Part shown: one piece after another, positions 25,290-32,762 of the stretch
Position numbering within the stretch: the first letter of the stretch is position 1
How the letters are laid out: each line of letters opens with the position of its first letter
Notes under the pieces: generated by a model
What the model saw: only the letters and a program-made list of their open reading frames with translations
Told to the model about the DNA's origin: nothing
Databases searched by the model: none
Position numbers and translations under genes: made by a program
Assembly: GCA_020639135.1 (NCBI GenBank)
Contig: JACKHE010000003.1
Span: 1-64,000, forward strand
DNA length: 64,000 bases
Reading direction: 5' to 3'
From: Phycisphaeraceae bacterium
Lineage (GTDB): Bacteria > Planctomycetota > Phycisphaerae > Phycisphaerales > UBA1924

Positions 25290-26051
25290 ATGAGCGCTGA
25301 CCCAACGAGCACCAGCAGCAACGGCCATTCTTCCGGGTTCCCCGGCAAGCTGATTGTCGTCGAGGGCATCGACGGCTCCGGGAAATCGACGCAGCTCGAC
25401 CTCCTGCACAAGTGGCTCAAGGGCGCCGGCTACTGCGTGTACTTCACCGAGTGGAACTCCTCGCCGGTGGTCAAGCGGACGACGAGCTTCGGCAAGGCGA
25501 ACAAGCTGCTCAGCCCGATGACGTTCTCGCTGATCCACGCCTGCGACTTCGCCGAGCGGCTGGAGCGGGCGATCCTGCCCCCGTTGCGCGCCGGCGCGAT
25601 CGTGCTCGCCGACCGGTACATCTACACCGCGTTCGCGCGGGACGCCGCCCGCGGCATCGACCGCGAGTACGTCCGCAACATCTACAGCATCGCCCCGGTC
25701 CCGGACGTGGCGGTTTACTTCAAGGTCCCGCTCGACGAGGCGCTCAACCGCATCCTCGCCGGGCGCCCCGAGCTCAAGTACTACGAGGCGGGGATGGACC
25801 TGCGCCTCAGCGAGGACCCCTACGAGAGCTTCAAGATCTTCCAGGACCGGATCTTCAACGAGTACGAGCGGATCGTCCCCGAGCGGGGGCTGGACGTCAT
25901 CGACGCCACCCAGTCGATCGCCGACCAGCAGAAGCAGTTCCGGGCCCTGGTCAAGCCCCACCTCAAGGGCGTGCTCCGCAGCGAAATCCTGCCCCTGGCG
26001 GATGTTCTGGCCTCCGAGGGGCTCTCGGGCCGGTACGTCAGGAGCCGGTAG
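25290..26051 (+). CDS. thymidylate-kinase-like protein, intact P-loop
   Basis: The 253-residue Tmk-family kinase has the Walker A GIDGSGKST at 26-34 (Lys32) within KLIVVEGIDGSGKSTQLDLL, then LLSPMTFSLIHACDFAERLERAILPPLRAGAIVLADRYIYTAFARDAARG. The region after the P-loop (YCVYFTEWNSSPVVKRTTSF) differs from true dTMP kinases, which usually have a [TL]REPG motif there. The TREPG-type segment is absent in both Tmk-like proteins of this operon, so the nucleotide specificity may have changed. It follows the Ppx/GppA gene by 18 bases. The C-terminus is extended by about 35 residues relative to E. coli Tmk. Confidence 0.83.
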   Translation: MSADPTSTSSNGHSSGFPGKLIVVEGIDGSGKSTQLDLLHKWLKGAGYCVYFTEWNSSPVVKRTTSFGKANKLLSPMTFSLIHACDFAERLERAILPPLRAGAIVLADRYIYTAFARDAARGIDREYVRNIYSIAPVPDVAVYFKVPLDEALNRILAGRPELKYYEAGMDLRLSEDPYESFKIFQDRIFNEYERIVPERGLDVIDATQSIADQQKQFRALVKPHLKGVLRSEILPLADVLASEGLSGRYVRSR

Positions 26052-26082
26052 CCCAGGCCCACCCGGACCGACGCCGAGCCGC

Positions 26083-26110
26083 TTGAACCCCGGTCTGCCA
26101 CGGCTACACT
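26083..26110 (+). promoter_or_regulatory. sigma70-type promoter candidate for rpsL-rpsG
   Basis: TTGAAC (26083-26088) and TACACT (26105-26110) are separated by 16 bases, in the 164-base gap upstream of rpsL. This is close to the -35/-10 consensus and is the best match in that gap. It leaves a leader of about 100 bases. Confidence 0.5.
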
Positions 26111-26215
26111 ACCCGGCCCTATTCCGGACCCCGGATGTGGGCCCAGCGTCGGCCGGTGGGGCCGACCCTGTTCTGTCGATCCACAGTCCCCCTAGGTCCC
26201 GTTGCGAGGCGCCCT

Positions 26216-26587
26216 GTGCCCACGATCAATCAGCTTGTCCGCAATCCACGCCGCACGCCCATCGCCAAGTCGAAGGTGCGTGATATCGAGCGGTGCCCGC
26301 AGAAGCGCGGCGTCTGCCTCCAGGTGAAGACCGTCACCCCCAAGAAGCCGAACTCCGCGCTCCGGAAGGTCGCGCGTGTCCGCCTGTCCAACGGCAAGGA
26401 AGTGACGGCGTACATCGGCGGCGAGGGCCACAACCTGCAGGAGCACTCGATCGTGCTCGTCCGCGGCGGCCGTGTGCCCGACCTCCCCGGTGTCCGCTAC
26501 CACGTCGTCCGCGGCTCGCTGGACTGCCTGGGTGTTGACGGGCGCAAGCAGGGCCGTTCGAAGTACGGCGCCAAGCGCGGCAAGTAA
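26216..26587 (+). CDS. rpsL: 30S ribosomal protein S12
   Basis: S12 (123 residues) lies at the decoding centre. The sequence PTINQLVRNPRR, KRGVCLQVKTVTPKKPNSALRKVARVRLSNG, GHNLQEHSIVLVRGGRVPDLPGVRYHVVRG and GRKQGRSKYGAKRGK is canonical. Lys in TPKKPNS is the wild-type streptomycin-sensitive residue. The start is GTG 26216 with GAGG 6 bases upstream; no ATG fits, and the longer frame upstream is not S12. rpsG follows after 127 bases. The third str-operon gene (fusA) is absent. Confidence 0.98.
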   Translation: MPTINQLVRNPRRTPIAKSKVRDIERCPQKRGVCLQVKTVTPKKPNSALRKVARVRLSNGKEVTAYIGGEGHNLQEHSIVLVRGGRVPDLPGVRYHVVRGSLDCLGVDGRKQGRSKYGAKRGK

Positions 26588-26714
26588 CAACTGAACCACG
26601 CCCCGTGGCTGTCACGGGGTTTCGGCAAGTAATCCCGGACCGCCCGCCCAGGCGCCGGGGTGAACACACGGTGGCGAGATTGCTCGCCGCGGATGAGCCA
26701 GAAGGAGCATCACC

Positions 26715-27209
26715 ATGGCAGGGCGCATCACCAAGTCGGAAGACCAACTCCGTCCCGACCCCCGTTTCAACGACAAGGTCCTCTCCAAGTTCATCAACTG
26801 CGTCATGGTTGACGGCAAGAAGACCAGGGCCACGCGCGTGATGTACGACGCGATGGACCTCATCGACGCGCGGCTGAAGAAGGAGAAGGACGAGAACGCA
26901 CCGGAGAACTCCCTGGCGGTCTTCCACATGGCCATCGAGAACGTCAAGCCGCAGGTCGAGGTGCGCTCCAAGCGAATTGGCGGCGCCAACTACCAGGTCC
27001 CGATGCAGGTCCCGCGCCGCAGGCAGCAGTCGCTGGCATTCCGCTGGATCATCGGCGCCGCCCGCGGCGAGAAGGGCCGCCCCATGTCGCGCCGCCTCGC
27101 TGATGAGATCTACAACGCTGCCCGCGGCGAGGGCAAGGCGATGAGCGTCCGCGAGCAGACGCTGCGCATGGCTGAGGCGAACAAGGCGTTCGCGCACTTC
27201 GCCCGCTGA
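26715..27209 (+). CDS. rpsG: 30S ribosomal protein S7
   Basis: S7 (164 residues) nucleates assembly of the 30S head. Recognisable segments are DKVLSKFINCVMVDGKKTRATRVMYDAMD, NVKPQVEVRSKRIGGANYQVPMQV, LAFRWIIGAAR and KAFAHFAR. It is a few residues longer than the E. coli form, mainly in the N-terminal half. GAAGGAG about 8 bases before the ATG is a strong ribosome site. A strong terminator 28 bases after the stop ends the rpsL-rpsG transcript, so elongation-factor genes must be elsewhere. Confidence 0.98.
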   Translation: MAGRITKSEDQLRPDPRFNDKVLSKFINCVMVDGKKTRATRVMYDAMDLIDARLKKEKDENAPENSLAVFHMAIENVKPQVEVRSKRIGGANYQVPMQVPRRRQQSLAFRWIIGAARGEKGRPMSRRLADEIYNAARGEGKAMSVREQTLRMAEANKAFAHFAR

Positions 27210-27236
27210 TCCGGCACTGCAACTGATAGATTCAAG

Positions 27237-27261
27237 AGCCCGGCAGATGCCGGGCTTTTTT
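27237..27261 (+). terminator. Rho-independent terminator after rpsG
   Basis: AGCCCGGC (27237-27244) pairs with GCCGGGCT (27249-27256) around the tetraloop AGAT, followed by a T-run to 27261. This is a classical strong terminator. Confidence 0.95.
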
Positions 27262-27328
27262 CTGCGCCGTTGCGGCTCATCGCGATCCGGTACAATCCGA
27301 AGTCGTCCCAGGAACGAAGGAGTTTCCC

Positions 27329-27730
27329 ATGTCCGACCGCCAGATCGTCACCTCCGGAACCGTCTGGGAAGGCACCATCGCCTACTCGCGCGCGATCCGC
27401 ATCGACCGGCACGTCCGCGTTGCGGGGACCACCGCTTCCGACGAGTCGGGGCACGTCGTGGGGCACGGCGACGCCTACACGCAGGCGAAGCACTGCTTCA
27501 AGAAGATCAAGGCGGCGCTCGAGGAGCTCGGCGCCTCGATGGACGACGTCGTGCGCACGCGCATGTACCTGACGAACATCGACGACTGGAAGAAGGTGGG
27601 GCAGGCGCACGGGGAGTTCTTCCAGACGGCGCGCCCCGCCGCGACGATCATCGAGGTCAGCCGGCTGATCGTTTCCGACGCCGTCGTGGAGATCGAGGCC
27701 GAGGCGGTGCTGCCGCCGGATTCGGCGTGA
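27329..27730 (+). CDS. RidA/YjgF-family protein lacking the catalytic Arg
   Basis: This 133-residue protein belongs to the Rid family: GTTASDESG, HCFKKIKAALEELGASMDDVVRTRMYLTNIDDW, and IIEVSRLIVSDAVVEIEAEAV. Active RidA enamine/imine deaminases carry an Arg in PARSCVEV (Arg105 in E. coli numbering). Here the same place reads RPAATIIEV, Ala105, so deaminase activity is doubtful and it likely belongs to another Rid subgroup. AAGGAG about 9 bases before the ATG is a clear ribosome site. It follows the rpsG terminator, so it has its own promoter. Confidence 0.9.
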   Translation: MSDRQIVTSGTVWEGTIAYSRAIRIDRHVRVAGTTASDESGHVVGHGDAYTQAKHCFKKIKAALEELGASMDDVVRTRMYLTNIDDWKKVGQAHGEFFQTARPAATIIEVSRLIVSDAVVEIEAEAVLPPDSA

Positions 27731-27754
27731 CACCGGCGTCGCGGACACACAGCT

Positions 27755-28159
27755 TCATTCCCTGATGATCCCGGTGGAGCTGCGCAGCAGCCAGGAGTTC
27801 CCGTCGGCGCCCCAGGGGCGGACGACCTCCCAGCCGACGCTGCCCATGGTGTCGAGGTGCGTGAGCTGGATGATCGGGACGAGCTTGAGGTTGTTGTTGC
27901 CCTCGACGCGCTCCTGCTTGATGACGTCGGGGCCCTCGTAGAACCTCGTGCCGCCGTCGTAATACACGATCGCGTCGTTGCCCTGGAAGCTGATGATGGC
28001 GTAGTGGTACACGGGCACGCCGGCGCCGCCCGGTTGAGCCTGCGCCTGAGGGCGCCAGAGCAGCGCGGCGGCGATCAGCGCGACCACAGCGAACCAGGGC
28101 CAGGGCGCGGACCTTGCATCGCGGGCTCGAACACCATCGGTTGTGGTGGGTCTGGGCAT
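27755..28159 (-). CDS. exported protein, DUF4177-like
   Basis: This 134-residue protein has an N-terminal hydrophobic segment (about 22-40, WFAVVALIAAALLW) that is probably an uncleaved anchor or signal peptide, then a small beta/alpha domain with QLTHLDTMGSVGWEVVRPWG. That element resembles the LNELGAEGWELV core of DUF4177. The role is unknown. AAAGGAG about 8 bases upstream supports the ATG at 28159. Convergent with the RidA-like gene. Confidence 0.65.
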   Translation of the reverse strand: MPRPTTTDGVRARDARSAPWPWFAVVALIAAALLWRPQAQAQPGGAGVPVYHYAIISFQGNDAIVYYDGGTRFYEGPDVIKQERVEGNNNLKLVPIIQLTHLDTMGSVGWEVVRPWGADGNSWLLRSSTGIIRE

Positions 28160-28312
28160 CGGGGGCTCCTTTCGGGAATGTTGGCGTGTCCGCCGCGGGT
28201 TTTTCTCTGGTGTCCGGTCGGGTCATTTTTATACTGGCCACCAGCGGCCTCGGCGGCGGTCCCCGGCACAGGGATCGGCGCCACGGGGAAGGGTCGCGGA
28301 GGAGTCAACCCG

Positions 28313-29974
28313 ATGGTCACGAATCTTCGACGCTTCGCTGTCGTTCCGGTTTCCCTGTTCGCGCTGACTGGCTCGGCGTTGGCGGGGTTCACGCCGATCG
28401 CGCTCTCCGGAGAGGTGGCGCCGGACACCGGCGGGGCGACGTTCGGGAACCTGCTCAGCGGCATCTCGGTCGCCGCCAATGGCGACATCGTCTTCTGGTC
28501 CACGCTCGACGGCGTGCCCAGCAGCGCGAACACCGGCGCGTTCCGTGTTGTCGATGGTGTCGTCTCGAAGATCATCCAGGAGAGCGACCCGGCGCCGGGG
28601 CTCGGCGGTCCGAGTTTCGATCTCATCGGCGGCCCCGTGCTCAGCGACTCCGGCGTGTACACGATCAGCCTCCGCCTCGACACGGGGGGCGACATCACCT
28701 TCGACAACGACTGGGGGCTGTGGGCGGACTTCGGCTCGGGGCTCACCCGGATCGCGCAGGAGGGCAGCCCCGCGCCGGGGCTGGGCGGCGCGCTCTTCGA
28801 TCGACCCGGCGACGGTCTGCTCAGCGCCAACGGCGACCTGCTCTTCTTCAGCCGGCTCAAGAACGTCGGCGACGTCAACGGCGACAACCAGGACACCATG
28901 TGGCGGCAGGTCCGGGGGGAGGCCCTCGAGCTGGTCGCGCGCGAGGGCGAGGCCGCCCCGGGGATCGCCGGCGGCGTCTTCAACTTCCTCAACCTCGCGT
29001 CGATCAACTCCAGCGGCGATGTGCTCATGCCAGGAACGGTCCGCGCGGCGGCTGCGGCGCGATCCCGGCGTGGCGGCGTCATCGACTTCTCCAACGACGA
29101 CGGGCTCTGGATGACCGGCGGATCGGGGCTGGAGCTCGTCGCGCGCGAGGGCGAGATCGCGCCGGGGACCGGCGGCGCGACGTACGGCTACTTCGGCTCG
29201 CCCCAGCTCGGCGATTCCGGAGCGTTCGCATTCCACTCTGAACTGACCTATCCCGGAATCGCGCCCCGCGGGTTCGGACGTGATGCGGCGCTCTTCCTCT
29301 CTTCGGGCGGTGCGCCCGCGCCGGTCGCGTTCGGCGATGCTCCGGCGGTCGGGGCGGGCGGCATGGTCCACGGCCAGTTCCTCTGGCCCCGACTCAACGC
29401 GGGCGATGACCTCGTTTTCGGTTCGTACCTCCTGGCGCCCGATGGCGCCGATGCGCCGGCCGACCGCGGTTTCTCCGACATGGGGATCTGGGTCCGACGC
29501 GGCGACACCGGGGTGACCGAGAAGATCGCGATCACCGGCGACGCCGCGCCCGGGACGGACGGCGCCCGCTTCGCCGAGTTCGCATCCCCGGTCCTCGGCG
29601 CCAGCGGCGACGTCGTCTTCACCGCGGGCCTGATTATCGAGGGCGGCGTGACCATCGAGAACAACACCGGGCTCTGGGCATACCTCGCGCCAGACAGCCA
29701 GCGCGGCGTCGGCGCCTTCTTCAAGATCGCCCGGTCCGGCGACGAGTTCGAGGTTGCGCCGGGTGATGTGCGGACCATCGCCTATGTCAATATCGAGGGC
29801 GCCAACGTCGAGGCGTTCGAGCCCTCGCAGTCGCTCAACGCGGCGGGTCAGCTCGGCGTGCAACTCGGGTTCACCGACGGCTCGGTGGGGATCTTCCTCT
29901 TCCAGATCCCGGCTCCCGGAGCCGGCGCGGTCCTGGCGATGGGCGCCGCGCTGGCGATGCATCGCCGGCGCTAG
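28313..29974 (+). CDS. secreted repeat protein with PEP-CTERM-like sorting tail
   Basis: ATG 28313 follows GGAGGAG; the long frame upstream is a shadow. The 553-residue protein has a signal peptide (MVTNLRRFAVVPVSLFALTGSALA) and about seven repeats of roughly 60 residues. Each carries a motif like E/D-x-A-P-G-x-G-G-x-x-F, for example EVAPDTGGATF, DPAPGLGGPSF, SPAPGLGGALF and EIAPGTGGATY. The repeats alternate with LSxxGDLLFFS-type strands, suggesting a propeller-like or solenoid fold (inference). The C-terminus, IPAPGAGAVLAMGAALAMHRRR, is a short motif, a hydrophobic helix and a basic end, as in PEP-CTERM/exosortase substrates of planctomycetes. It would be a surface or matrix protein. No exosortase is in the window. 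Confidence 0.8.
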   Translation: MVTNLRRFAVVPVSLFALTGSALAGFTPIALSGEVAPDTGGATFGNLLSGISVAANGDIVFWSTLDGVPSSANTGAFRVVDGVVSKIIQESDPAPGLGGPSFDLIGGPVLSDSGVYTISLRLDTGGDITFDNDWGLWADFGSGLTRIAQEGSPAPGLGGALFDRPGDGLLSANGDLLFFSRLKNVGDVNGDNQDTMWRQVRGEALELVAREGEAAPGIAGGVFNFLNLASINSSGDVLMPGTVRAAAAARSRRGGVIDFSNDDGLWMTGGSGLELVAREGEIAPGTGGATYGYFGSPQLGDSGAFAFHSELTYPGIAPRGFGRDAALFLSSGGAPAPVAFGDAPAVGAGGMVHGQFLWPRLNAGDDLVFGSYLLAPDGADAPADRGFSDMGIWVRRGDTGVTEKIAITGDAAPGTDGARFAEFASPVLGASGDVVFTAGLIIEGGVTIENNTGLWAYLAPDSQRGVGAFFKIARSGDEFEVAPGDVRTIAYVNIEGANVEAFEPSQSLNAAGQLGVQLGFTDGSVGIFLFQIPAPGAGAVLAMGAALAMHRRR

Positions 29975-30504
29975 ACGCTCAGCGCATCCCGGACCTCCCG
30001 CAGCCAGTGGAGGCGCGCGCGCACCGTGTGCCAGCCGCCCCGCCCCGTCAGGAACTGGACTACATCATCCCCGCGTTCGTACTCGTCGCACATCGCCTCG
30101 ATGCGCCCGAGCTGCTCGGTCAGCGCGCGCTCGGCGCGATCGAAGAACGGCCCCCGCTCGCGGGGGGGCAGCGCCTCGACGAACCGGACACGCACGCGGA
30201 TGGGGTCGTAGTCGCTCGCCTCGGCCTGCCCCATCGGGGCGCGGAGCCAGCGGCGGAGGCCGTCCTTTCCCGCCCCGGTCAGCGAGTACTCGCGCCCAGG
30301 GCGGTCGCCGGTGGGGGCGTCGCGGGACCCGACGAGCCCCCGGCCCTCGAGCTTGCGGAGCAGGGGGTAGATGGCGCCGGCGCTCCCGCTCCAGATCGTG
30401 GACCTCGATTCGAGGAAGACCTTCCGGACGCGGTAGGGGGTCACCGGCTGGAGGAGCCACAGCACCCCCAGAACGCACTGCTCGAGCTCGCTGAGTCGTT
30501 CCAT
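29971..30504 (-). CDS. PadR-family transcriptional regulator
   Basis: This 177-residue regulator has an N-terminal winged helix (LSELEQCVLGVLWLLQPVTPYRVRKVFLES ... SGSAGAIYPLLRKLEGRGLV), with the conserved YPLLRKLE recognition segment, and a helical C-terminal dimerisation domain. ATG 30504 is preferred: GGCGGA lies about 7 bases upstream, and the longer N-terminus is proline-rich and not family-like. It is divergent from the aspartic protease gene, with a perfect palindrome between them. Its stop overlaps the end of the convergent repeat-protein gene by 4 bases. Confidence 0.9.
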   Translation of the reverse strand: MERLSELEQCVLGVLWLLQPVTPYRVRKVFLESRSTIWSGSAGAIYPLLRKLEGRGLVGSRDAPTGDRPGREYSLTGAGKDGLRRWLRAPMGQAEASDYDPIRVRVRFVEALPPRERGPFFDRAERALTEQLGRIEAMCDEYERGDDVVQFLTGRGGWHTVRARLHWLREVRDALSV

Positions 30505-30554
30505 GATTTTTTCCGCCAATGGCGCCGGGGCCCGCCCGGCGGCGCATCCGGGCA

Positions 30555-30577
30555 TATAGTACGATTCATACTATACT
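30555..30577. promoter_or_regulatory. PadR operator candidate overlapping a -10 box
   Basis: TATAGTA (30555-30561) and TACTATA (30569-30575) are exact reverse complements with a 7-base spacer. The right half-site overlaps TATACT (30572-30577), a good -10 hexamer for the downstream protease gene. A regulator bound here would block transcription. The location between a PadR gene and its divergent neighbour is typical. Confidence 0.75.
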
Positions 30578-30596
30578 GGCAACCGAGGAGCCCGCC

Positions 30597-32666
30597 ATGC
30601 CCAACGATTCGATCCTGCACTGCATCGCGCTCGGCGCCGCGATCGCGCTGCTCGCCCCGGTCTCCGCGCTGTCGCAGGCGCCGGCGCCGCAGCAGCAGGG
30701 CCCCGCCGACACGCGTCCCGAGACGACGACGATCCCGAGGGGGCGCGTCGAGGTCCCGTTCCGGATGGTGGGGCACATGCCGGCGGTGGAGGCGCTGGTC
30801 AACGGCCGGGGGCCCTTCCTCTTCGAGTTCGACACCGGCGGGCAGGGCCTGGCGCGCGCGGATGTCACGCTCGCTCAGCGGCTGGAACTCCCCGTGGTGG
30901 GGCAGGCGCAGGGGACGGACGGCATGGGGGGCCCCGGGCGCGCGATGGACATCGTCGCGATGGACTCCATCGAGATCGCCGGCGCCCGGTTCACCGGAAT
31001 CACCGCCGCCACTCGCGATTACAACCGCACACCGGGGGCGCGCAGCGAGCATGTTGACGGCATTCTCGGCTTTGGTCTCTTCGCCGACTGCGTGGTCACT
31101 ATCGACTACCCCGGGCAGAAACTGATCATCGAGCAGGGCAGGCCCCTGCGCGCCGGCGCCGACGGTGTGGTCGCCTTCGACAACGCCCGCGGCGTCCCCG
31201 TGCTCCCGATCGACATCGCCGGCGAGCATGTGGACGCGACATTCGACAGCGGCTCCTCCGGCGGGATCACGGTCTCGACGGCGCTCGCCGAATCGCTGCC
31301 CAGGCAGGGCGAGCCGAGGCTCGTGGGCCGGGCGCGCACCGTCGTGCGCGAGTTCGACATCATGGAGACGACGCTCGACGGCGACGTGACGATCGCCGGG
31401 CACACCATCAAGGATCCGCCGATCGGGTACGCCGAGATCTTCAACCACGTCAACGTCGGCTCCCAGGTGATGCGGAACTTCGCGATCACCTTCGACCAGG
31501 CGAGCGGGCTGATGCGGATGACCCGGCCCGAGGGCGCCGGGCCGATCGAGGTCATCCCCCGCACGAGCCCCCGCGCCGGCGCCGCGGCGTACACGGGCCC
31601 GGGCGTGGCGGTCCCGATGCTCCGCGCCGGGCACATCCCGGCGGTGATGGCGACGGTCAACGGCAAGGGGCCGTTCCTTTTCGCCGTGGACACCGGCGCG
31701 CAGGGGATGATGCACCTCGACGAGTCGTTCGTGCGCGAGCAGGGGCTGGCGGTCATCGGCGAGATGATGGGCGCCGATGGCATGACCGGCGATGCCGTCC
31801 CGATGAAGCGCGTGCGCGTCGGCGAGGTCGGGATCGGCGGCGAGCGGTTCACTGATGTCGTCGGCCTCTCGCGCGACTACAGCGACATCCGGGCGATGCT
31901 CGGCGGCGAGATGGTCGGCATCATCGGCTACGGCATGTTCGCCGACCGCCTGGTCACCTTCGACTACCCCGGCAACCGGCTGGTGATCGAGCGCGATGGC
32001 GCCCTGCGCGCCGGCGAGCCCGGCGTCGTCGAGGTTCACGAGACGCGGGGCATCCCCGAGATCGACATCGAGTTGGGCGGGCGCACGGTCCGCACCGATC
32101 TCGACACGGGTTCCGCGGGGAGCTGCACCGTCCCCGAGGCGGTCTTCGACGCGTTGCGATTCTCTGACGAGCCTGTCGTGGTCGGCATGGGGCGCAGCGT
32201 CTCGGCGGCATTCGACATCCGCCAGGCGACGCTCGACGGCGCGATGCGGTTCGGCGGCGTCACGATCGAGAACCCGGCGATCCAGTCCACCCCCGTGGCG
32301 AAACAGGCGAACATCGGGGCGCAGCTGCTCTCGAACTTCCTGGTGACCTTCGATCAGCGCAGCGGGCTGATTCGGTTCACGCCCGGGGCCGCCGGCGCCC
32401 CGGCAACGGCCGCGGCGCCGAAGCGGCGGCTGGGCATCATGCCGGCGATCCGCGGCGACGAGGTGACGCTCCAGGCGGTGCTGCCCGGATCGGCGGCGGA
32501 GGCGGCGGGCCTGCGCGTCGGCGACCGCATCACCGCGGTCAACGGCAAGCCCATCGCGGAGCTGGGCATGGCGGGCCTGGGCCGGGAGATGGCGGTGCGC
32601 CCGACGGTGGTGATCACCGTGGAGCGCGAGGGCAGGGAGCTGACGTTCAGCGTGACGCTGGAGTAG
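30597..32666 (+). CDS. exported tandem aspartic protease (four D-[TS]-G motifs) with PDZ
   Basis: The ATG at 30597 follows GAGGAG at a 6-base spacing and gives 689 residues. A signal peptide (1-28) is followed by two similar units of about 280 residues. Each has a first lobe with FEFDTGGQG/FAVDTGAQG (DTG 79-81 and 365-367) and a second lobe with ATFDSGSSG/TDLDTGSAG (DSG 217-219, DTG 503-505). Each DTG/DSG lobe resembles a retropepsin-type aspartic protease. The internal duplication is plain: GILGFGLFADCVVTIDYPGQKLIIE against GIIGYGMFADRLVTFDYPGNRLVIE. A PDZ domain (about 608-689) ends the protein. It probably acts in the periplasm. A PadR regulator and operator lie directly upstream. Confidence 0.82.
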   Translation: MPNDSILHCIALGAAIALLAPVSALSQAPAPQQQGPADTRPETTTIPRGRVEVPFRMVGHMPAVEALVNGRGPFLFEFDTGGQGLARADVTLAQRLELPVVGQAQGTDGMGGPGRAMDIVAMDSIEIAGARFTGITAATRDYNRTPGARSEHVDGILGFGLFADCVVTIDYPGQKLIIEQGRPLRAGADGVVAFDNARGVPVLPIDIAGEHVDATFDSGSSGGITVSTALAESLPRQGEPRLVGRARTVVREFDIMETTLDGDVTIAGHTIKDPPIGYAEIFNHVNVGSQVMRNFAITFDQASGLMRMTRPEGAGPIEVIPRTSPRAGAAAYTGPGVAVPMLRAGHIPAVMATVNGKGPFLFAVDTGAQGMMHLDESFVREQGLAVIGEMMGADGMTGDAVPMKRVRVGEVGIGGERFTDVVGLSRDYSDIRAMLGGEMVGIIGYGMFADRLVTFDYPGNRLVIERDGALRAGEPGVVEVHETRGIPEIDIELGGRTVRTDLDTGSAGSCTVPEAVFDALRFSDEPVVVGMGRSVSAAFDIRQATLDGAMRFGGVTIENPAIQSTPVAKQANIGAQLLSNFLVTFDQRSGLIRFTPGAAGAPATAAAPKRRLGIMPAIRGDEVTLQAVLPGSAAEAAGLRVGDRITAVNGKPIAELGMAGLGREMAVRPTVVITVEREGRELTFSVTLE

Positions 32667-32706
32667 CTTCGCTCAGTCTCGGCGTCCAATCTCGTTGATC
32701 GCGCAG

Positions 32707-32740
32707 AAAAAAGCCCACCCTGTTGAGGGTGGGCTTTGTT
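32707..32740. terminator. bidirectional terminator between protease gene and atpD
   Basis: GCCCACCC (32713-32720) pairs with GGGTGGGC (32727-32734) around a 6-base loop. TTTGTT follows on the plus strand and six A precede it (32707-32712), giving six T on the minus strand. It can end both converging transcripts. Confidence 0.9.
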
Positions 32741-32762
32741 GTGAATCAGTTGTTCGCAGCGA

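Noticed and set aside
23715..25961. 748-residue open frame on the minus strand
   Set aside because: Antisense to the Ppx/GppA and second Tmk-like genes; composition typical of a GC-rich shadow.
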